28,610 nucleotides of DNA from JABWBD01 sp040768665 (GTDB lineage Bacteria; Planctomycetota; Planctomycetia; Pirellulales; Thermoguttaceae). Each line of letters opens with the position of its first letter. The first letter of the stretch is position 1. Below, piece by piece: positions 23,863 through 28,610 of this stretch. Position numbers and translations under genes: made by a program. Under the pieces are notes generated by a model. It was given only the letters and a program-made list of their open reading frames with translations, did no database searches and was not told the origin of the DNA. The stretch lies in the NCBI GenBank assembly GCA_040768665.1, contig JAXGMN010000093.1:1-28610 (forward strand), read 5' to 3'.

Positions 23863-24510
23863 ATGAGGGCCATCGTTGCCGACCTGTTTCAAAGGTTCGG
23901 GAAACTCCCCTGGGGCAGCGAAGCGGTTCTGCGTGTCGCGAAGGCACAGGCGGCCGGCAACGCGAGTTCCAGCTCCTGGCCGACGGTACTAATCCATGGG
24001 CAGTATCGGGGTGCCGATGAACCTCTGGCCGTTGTCCTGATGGCGGCCCCCAACTACGCCGCCGACGATCAGGCGCTGCTCGATTTTGCGGCTCGCCGAT
24101 CTCGTGCGCACAAGGCACCTTACTTCGTCACCTGGACTCTGCGGGATGCGATGCTCTGGAAGACGCCAAAGCCGGGAACTCCGGCGACGCGCGACTCGAT
24201 CGAAAAACTGCGAGACTACTCCGATTTGTACGAGATCGCTGCATCCGACCGCGATCCACTCGACGAACTGAACAGGCTCAAAGTCCTCCAACGGGGCGAC
24301 ACCATTCTACACGACCTCGTATCTCTCCTGAAAGATGAGGCTCTCGAACTCGTCCAGATCGATGCGACCTACTTCGTCAATCGGCTCCTTGACGCGGTTC
24401 ATACGCTATTGCCTCGTGTGTCGGATTCCCTCCATGACCGCTTGCGCAACGATGTGGGTTTCAGAAATGGACTAAATCACCTTGCGCGATTCTGCACGAC
24501 TGATATTGGA
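23863..24510 (+). pseudogene. 5' part of a large N6-adenine DNA methyltransferase gene, interrupted by an IS630-type element
   Basis: The frame from ATG 23863 reads about 215 residues without a break: a region with WPTVLIHGQYRGADEPLAVV and SRAHKAPYFVTWTLRDAMLW, possibly a restriction-like alpha/beta domain, then helical segments ending DSLHDRLRNDVGFRNGL. The frame then enters the IS630-type element and stops at 24555. The methyltransferase domain resumes after the element at about 25660 with LGKVLFYQSLRR, the segment that normally follows a helical N-terminal part in Eco57I-like methylases. I therefore read both parts as one gene of about 1,170 codons. The start follows the previous stop by three bases. 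The nuclease-like reading of the N-terminus is inference. Confidence 0.6.
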
Positions 24511-25660
24511 GAAATGGAGGGTATAAGAAAACTGGGAATTCCCTTTGGTCGGTAAACCATCCCAGGAACACGAGGTTCGCAGGGGGAATTCCCATGGACC
24601 GGATTATCATCTGTTTGGGGCGCGCGCCAATCGGAGGTTCCGTAGGAAAACACGAATCGTGAGGATCGAGAAGCTGGTGACCCGTTATCGCGTGCTGATT
24701 AACTTGGATGAAGGACGTTCTGTCGCTGACACCGCACTGGCACTGCAGGTGGCGAAGCACGGTCCGTCGGGTGGCTCACCGCTACCGGTATGAAGGCGAA
24801 GCCGGACTGGTCGACCACCGGAAGACAACGGAGATCGCAGTTGACGAGGACTATCTTGCGGGCGTTGCACGAGGTGGTGGAAGGTTCGCCAGAGGATTTT
24901 GAGTTGCGGCCGACTTGGACCGAATTGCTTGTTGCGACGTTGCAGAAAAGACAGGTACCGGATCTCGCCGGGCACGATGAGCCGGGCCTTGAAGCAGATC
25001 AACGCACGCCGCGGCCGACCCAAGCCTACGGTTGCATGTCCCTGGCCGAAACGCCGCAAAACAAACGTCTGGCGGCAATCCGACAACTCTTGGCCGAGTT
25101 ACCGCCGGATGAGGCCGCCTTTTACTCCGACGAGGTGGACATTCATCTCAACCCGAAGATTGGGCTGGATTGATGGTGCGTGGACAGCAGAAAGAAGCTC
25201 CTACTCCGGGCAAAGACGAAGCGATATCTCGCTGGCAAGGAGAACGTTCGCACTCGCACTGACCTGAGTCGAGGGAGAAGAAGAACAGCCAACTATTCGT
25301 TCTCTTACTCTGGGAACTCACGCAGAAGTATCCCGAGGCGAAGGTTATCCACGTCATCCTGGACAATTACTCGATCCATCATACGGAGATGTGAAGCGAC
25401 CCTCAAGACACCCAGGGACAACGCATTCGTCTGCACTTCCGCCTACTGTCCGGACCACAACAAGATCGAGCACTGGCAGGATGTGCATGCCAACGTTCAC
25501 AAGGAACCACCGATGCACTTCGATGGGAAATCTGATGAAGAAAGTTACGCAACTATCTTCTATCGACGAAATCGCCAAACAGCCAGTGCCCAGAAAACCG
25601 CCCACAAATGAACCGAGCAGAATCGCGTAGGTGATTAGCTGCCTGAGCAACGAAGCAGTC
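24510..25660 (+). mobile_element. Decayed IS630-type insertion sequence
   Basis: A transposase of the IS630 (DDE) family can be read in several frames from about 24650 to a TAG at 25628-25630: GRSVADTALALQVA then VYRVAHRYRYEGEAGLVDHR (HTH part), LLAELPPDEAAFYSDEVDIH (first catalytic Asp), KVIHVILDNYSIHHTEM (second Asp), and YCPDHNKIEHWQDVHANV (Glu). All three catalytic residues are still visible but at least four frameshifts separate them, so it cannot make an active protein. I could not find clear terminal inverted repeats or the TA target duplication, so both ends are approximate. Confidence 0.7.
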
Positions 25661-28538
25661 CATCGCAGGCTCCCCAACGGATCTGGAGTTTGCTCGGTCA
25701 CGCGTCAGATCATCTACCGGCTGCTTGGCAAGGTGCTCTTCTACCAGAGCCTGCGAAGGTCGGCTCGTCAACTGCCGAAGCTCGAATGTCGATGGAGTGA
25801 ACACATCGCAGGTCTTGCCCAAGCTGCTTGCTGCTTTTGCCGAGGCGCTCAAGATCGACTATCACGCGGTCTTTGAGGAGGCACTGCCTGATCGGATCCA
25901 GTGGCCCGCTGAAGCATCACGGGTGCTGGCGGACCTCATCAACGACTAACACGCGTGATTTTGCCAGTCTGCCCCAGGACGTCATAGGAACGGTATTCGA
26001 GCGGCTGATCCCGCCCGAGGAGCGCCACGGCCTCGGTCAGTACTTCACCAGCGAGGATCTCTGTGGATCTGATCAATGCATTCTGTATCAGGGCTTCGAC
26101 GGACACGGTACTTGATTCTACATGCGGTACGTGCAGGCTTTCTGATCCGAGCCTACGACCGCCTTCGCTGGCTCGGGTCAGCAGACCATGTGACGCTTCT
26201 GTCCCAGCTCTGGGGCGTGGGACATTGCGGCTGTTCCCGGCCGAACTGGCAACGATCAACCTCTTTCGTCAGAAGATTGCCGAGTATGGTAATTTCCCTC
26301 GCATTCTCTGCCGCGACTTCTTGCGCATCAATCCGGGCGACAAGTTTCGGTTCCCGCCGCCCAAGATGGACCTCGGCGCCCCCGAGGAAATGGAAGAGCC
26401 TATCCCACAATTCGACGCGATCGTCGGCAACTTCCCCTACGTCGTGCCGACCAGATCGAAAGACACGAGTCGGGCTACCTGGAATTCCTTCGGCAGCGAC
26501 TCATTGCCGACTGGTTCGACGAATACCCCGAGGTCTTTTACTATCCGCCAAGAAGCAGCAGGAGTTGTTCGAGAAGTCCATTGGTCGGGGTCAACACAAA
26601 GGCTCCGATCACAAGGCGGTCCAACATCGCATTTCAGGTTTTGCCGACCTTTACATCCACCTGTTCTTCCACACCGCGCGATTCCTCAAGCCCGGTGCGC
26701 GGATGGGCATCATTACCTCCAATGCTTGGCTGGACGTGAACTACGGGCACGAAATCCAGAAGTTCTTCCTCAAGCATTTCAAGATCATCGCCATCTTTGA
26801 AAGCCGTTGCGAGCCGTGGTTCACCGAGGCTTCGGTCAACACTATTGTCACCATCGTCGAAAGATGCGACAACGGCGCCGAGCGGGACAACCACTTGGCC
26901 AAGTTCGTCAAGGTCAAGAAACCTCTTGGCGAATTAATCCCTGGCGATCCCGTTGTTGATGCGGTTCCGCGCTTACGTCGCCTACGCGACCTGAGTGCTT
27001 GTGTCGAGCATACAGGTCGGAGGTATGCCAAGACGCATCCTTTGGGCATCGAGACAGAAGAAGATGAAGAAACCCGCATCCGTCTTGTTCGCCAGAGCGA
27101 GCTTGGGGCTGGTGTTCGGGGTGCCCTGGCTGTACGCAAGTGGGGCTATCTGTTGCGCGCCCCTGAAGTGATGCTGAAGCTTCGAGTAGATGCGGCGGCC
27201 AATTTTGTTGTCTTGGGTGAATTGGCTGACATGAAGTTTGGCTCAAAAACCGGCATCAACGCGTTCTACTATCTCACTCCCGAGCAGGCTCAGCAATACG
27301 GTATCGAGCCAGAATACCTACTGAAGGTTATGAGGGCTACGGACGACGCTTCCCATAGCATTGTTGTGACTTCCGCGGCGCTTCCGCGGAACGTGTTCGT
27401 CTGCCGACGAACGAAGCAAGAGCTCCAGAACTTGGGGCACACTGGCGCGGTGAGGTACATTGAGTGGGGTGAGCAGCAGAAGTTCACGTCAGGAAACCTA
27501 GCAGGCATGACATGGCCTCACGGTGTGGAGGTCAAGAACCGCAAGCCTGGTTGGTATGCGTTGCCTACGTACAGGGGTTACTCGGCGCGAGTGTTTTGGC
27601 AGAAAGCATACCACGATATCTACCTACAACGGTTCAGTGAAGTGGACCTCATCCCTGACCAACGCCTTTACTTCCTCGACCCAAGTAAGGGCGTGGAGGC
27701 CGAACTTCTCTCGGCCGTCTTGAACAGCTTTGTTGTTGCTCTGGCTCTTGAGTCCATCGCGCCGGTGACTGCCGGGGAGGGTGTCTGCGAGGTGAGATTA
27801 GAGGACGCGCGAGACTCACTTCTTGTTCCAAACTTGTACAAGATGACGAAGGCACAGAGAACCACGATCCTAACCGCGTTCCAGCCTCTCAAGAAGCGGT
27901 CCATCATGCGCGTTTTCGACGAAGTCAAGCAGAAGGACCGGCAGGTATTTGATTCGGCGGTGCTTAAGGCCATTGGCCTGAATCCAAAGAAACACCTGAA
28001 GCCTATCTACGAAGGCCTTTGTGAGCTCGTCCGCGAACGGATTGAATTGGGCCGGCTGCGCGGCAGAGCCAGAAAGGTGAAGAGTCGTGGCACACGCGCT
28101 GAGAAGCAAGTTGCTGACGACGTTCTTGACGAATTGCTGCCGGATGGTCCCAAACGGTTCCCCAGTGAGTTTTTCTCTGCTATTGCCGCAGAAGGCAAGA
28201 AGGCATTCGTCGAGTTGCCGGAAGATGGGCTGATCTTCGACCACAGTCCACTTTTCACGGGTGTTCACACCAAGGACAACAGTTACAGTCGCAGCGTGAA
28301 GACGCCGGCGGAGGGCAAGTTCCTGCTTTATGCGCAGCAGTCCGGCCATCGCACTGCCGAGCTCCCCGAAAAAGTGGTGGAGATCAACCGGACAGTCGCC
28401 AACTACGAGAGTTACGTCCGTGAATTGCGAAAACAGCTTTACGAGGCCTACTATCGGCGCACGCTCGATACGAAGACTGCCGCGAGGCTGACGCAGGCGG
28501 CATTCGAACGCTTTCGCCTGCCGAACGTGGAGGCATAG
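25660..28538 (+). CDS. 3' part of the N6-adenine DNA methyltransferase (Eco57I-like), with frameshifts before 26570
   Basis: This is the methylase body. In several frames one reads LGKVLFYQSLRR, then LLAAFAEALKIDYHAVFEEA, then VFERLIPPEERHGLGQYFTS, then motif I as DSTCGT, then FLIRAYDRLRWLG, then LATINLFRQKIAEYGNFPRI and motif IV as FDAIVGNFPYV (NFPY instead of the usual NPPY). From about 26570 the frame is clean to the stop at 28536-28538: FADLYIHLFFHTARFLKPGA, MGIITSNAWLDVNYGHEIQK, then a long target-recognition and C-terminal region of more than 500 residues ending FERFRLPNVEA. The breaks before 26570 are at roughly 25800, 25950, 26110, 26230, 26460 and 26560. If the gene is really split, a late internal start could still give the C-terminal part alone, without motif I. 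Confidence 0.75.
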
Positions 28539-28610
28539 ATGGGAGACGTCCCCGTACATCTCGCGTCGCTGGATCGTGTCCGCGAACGGGTGCTGGACCA
28601 CCTGAAGCAA
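28539..28610 (+). CDS. Start of the next gene in the series (cut by the window end)
   Basis: ATG 28539 follows the methyltransferase stop without a gap. The 24 residues that are visible (MGDVPVHLASLDRVRERVLD, HLKQ) form an amphipathic helix. Some large defence helicases begin with such a helix, for example DrmA-type helicases with DUF1998, but the visible part is too short to assign. It shows that the series continues beyond the window. Confidence 0.6.
   Translation, partial: MGDVPVHLASLDRVRERVLDHLKQ

Noticed and set aside
1..28610. tRNA or rRNA genes
   Set aside because: No cloverleaf with a recognisable T-arm and anticodon arm, and no rRNA-like sequence, was seen by eye; a covariance search would be needed for certainty.

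Overview
The window looks like GC-rich bacterial chromosome, most likely from a planctomycete or a close relative. The reasons are a DUF1573 protein, a LamG/PD40 fragment of the kind found in planctomycete kinase tails, an exported xylose-isomerase-like TIM barrel protein, and many dispersed palindromic repeats. This placement is inference; there is no rRNA, tRNA or other marker gene.

Region 1 (1-5,380) is a patchwork of damaged genes. It holds two fragments of AlbA/Schlafen-type ATP-binding regulators, a nuclease-like protein of unknown function (minus strand), a small zinc-binding protein, two related hairpins, a dispersed repeat that carries a promoter-like sequence, and a chimeric ORF that joins a LamG/PD40 tail to a glycosyltransferase tail. 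A cluster of 10-bp-spaced decamers lies before region 2.

Region 2 (5,380-17,060) is ordinary chromosome with intact genes: DUF1573 protein, class I methyltransferase, exported TIM barrel protein, hybrid PAS/HisKA_3 histidine kinase with a C-terminal receiver, then on the minus strand an AI-2E/PerM-type transporter, a diacylglycerol-kinase-like lipid kinase, DUF2339 and DUF3999. Copies of a palindromic repeat family sit between these genes. One sits inside the DUF2339 gene as an in-frame 84-bp insertion with a 7-bp target duplication.

Region 3 (17,060-17,940) has no intact gene. It holds an inverted copy of the promoter-bearing repeat of region 1, a strong hairpin, another palindromic repeat and a DUF3883 scrap.

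Region 4 (17,940-28,610) is a defence island. A DUF1016 (YhcG-type) protein that has lost a catalytic acid overlaps a truncated DUF1156 gene. A promoter-like sequence then precedes a compact same-strand series: excisionase-type HTH protein, PLD-family protein, Orc/AAA-like ATPase, HerA-like ATPase, an unrecognised protein, a large N6-adenine DNA methyltransferase, and the start of a further gene that is cut by the window end. The methyltransferase gene is split by a decayed IS630-type element. From about 21,550 to 26,570 the reading frames are broken by many small indels, while the flanking genes are clean. The set of genes resembles a multi-gene, methylation-linked anti-phage system and I cannot match it with confidence to a named one.
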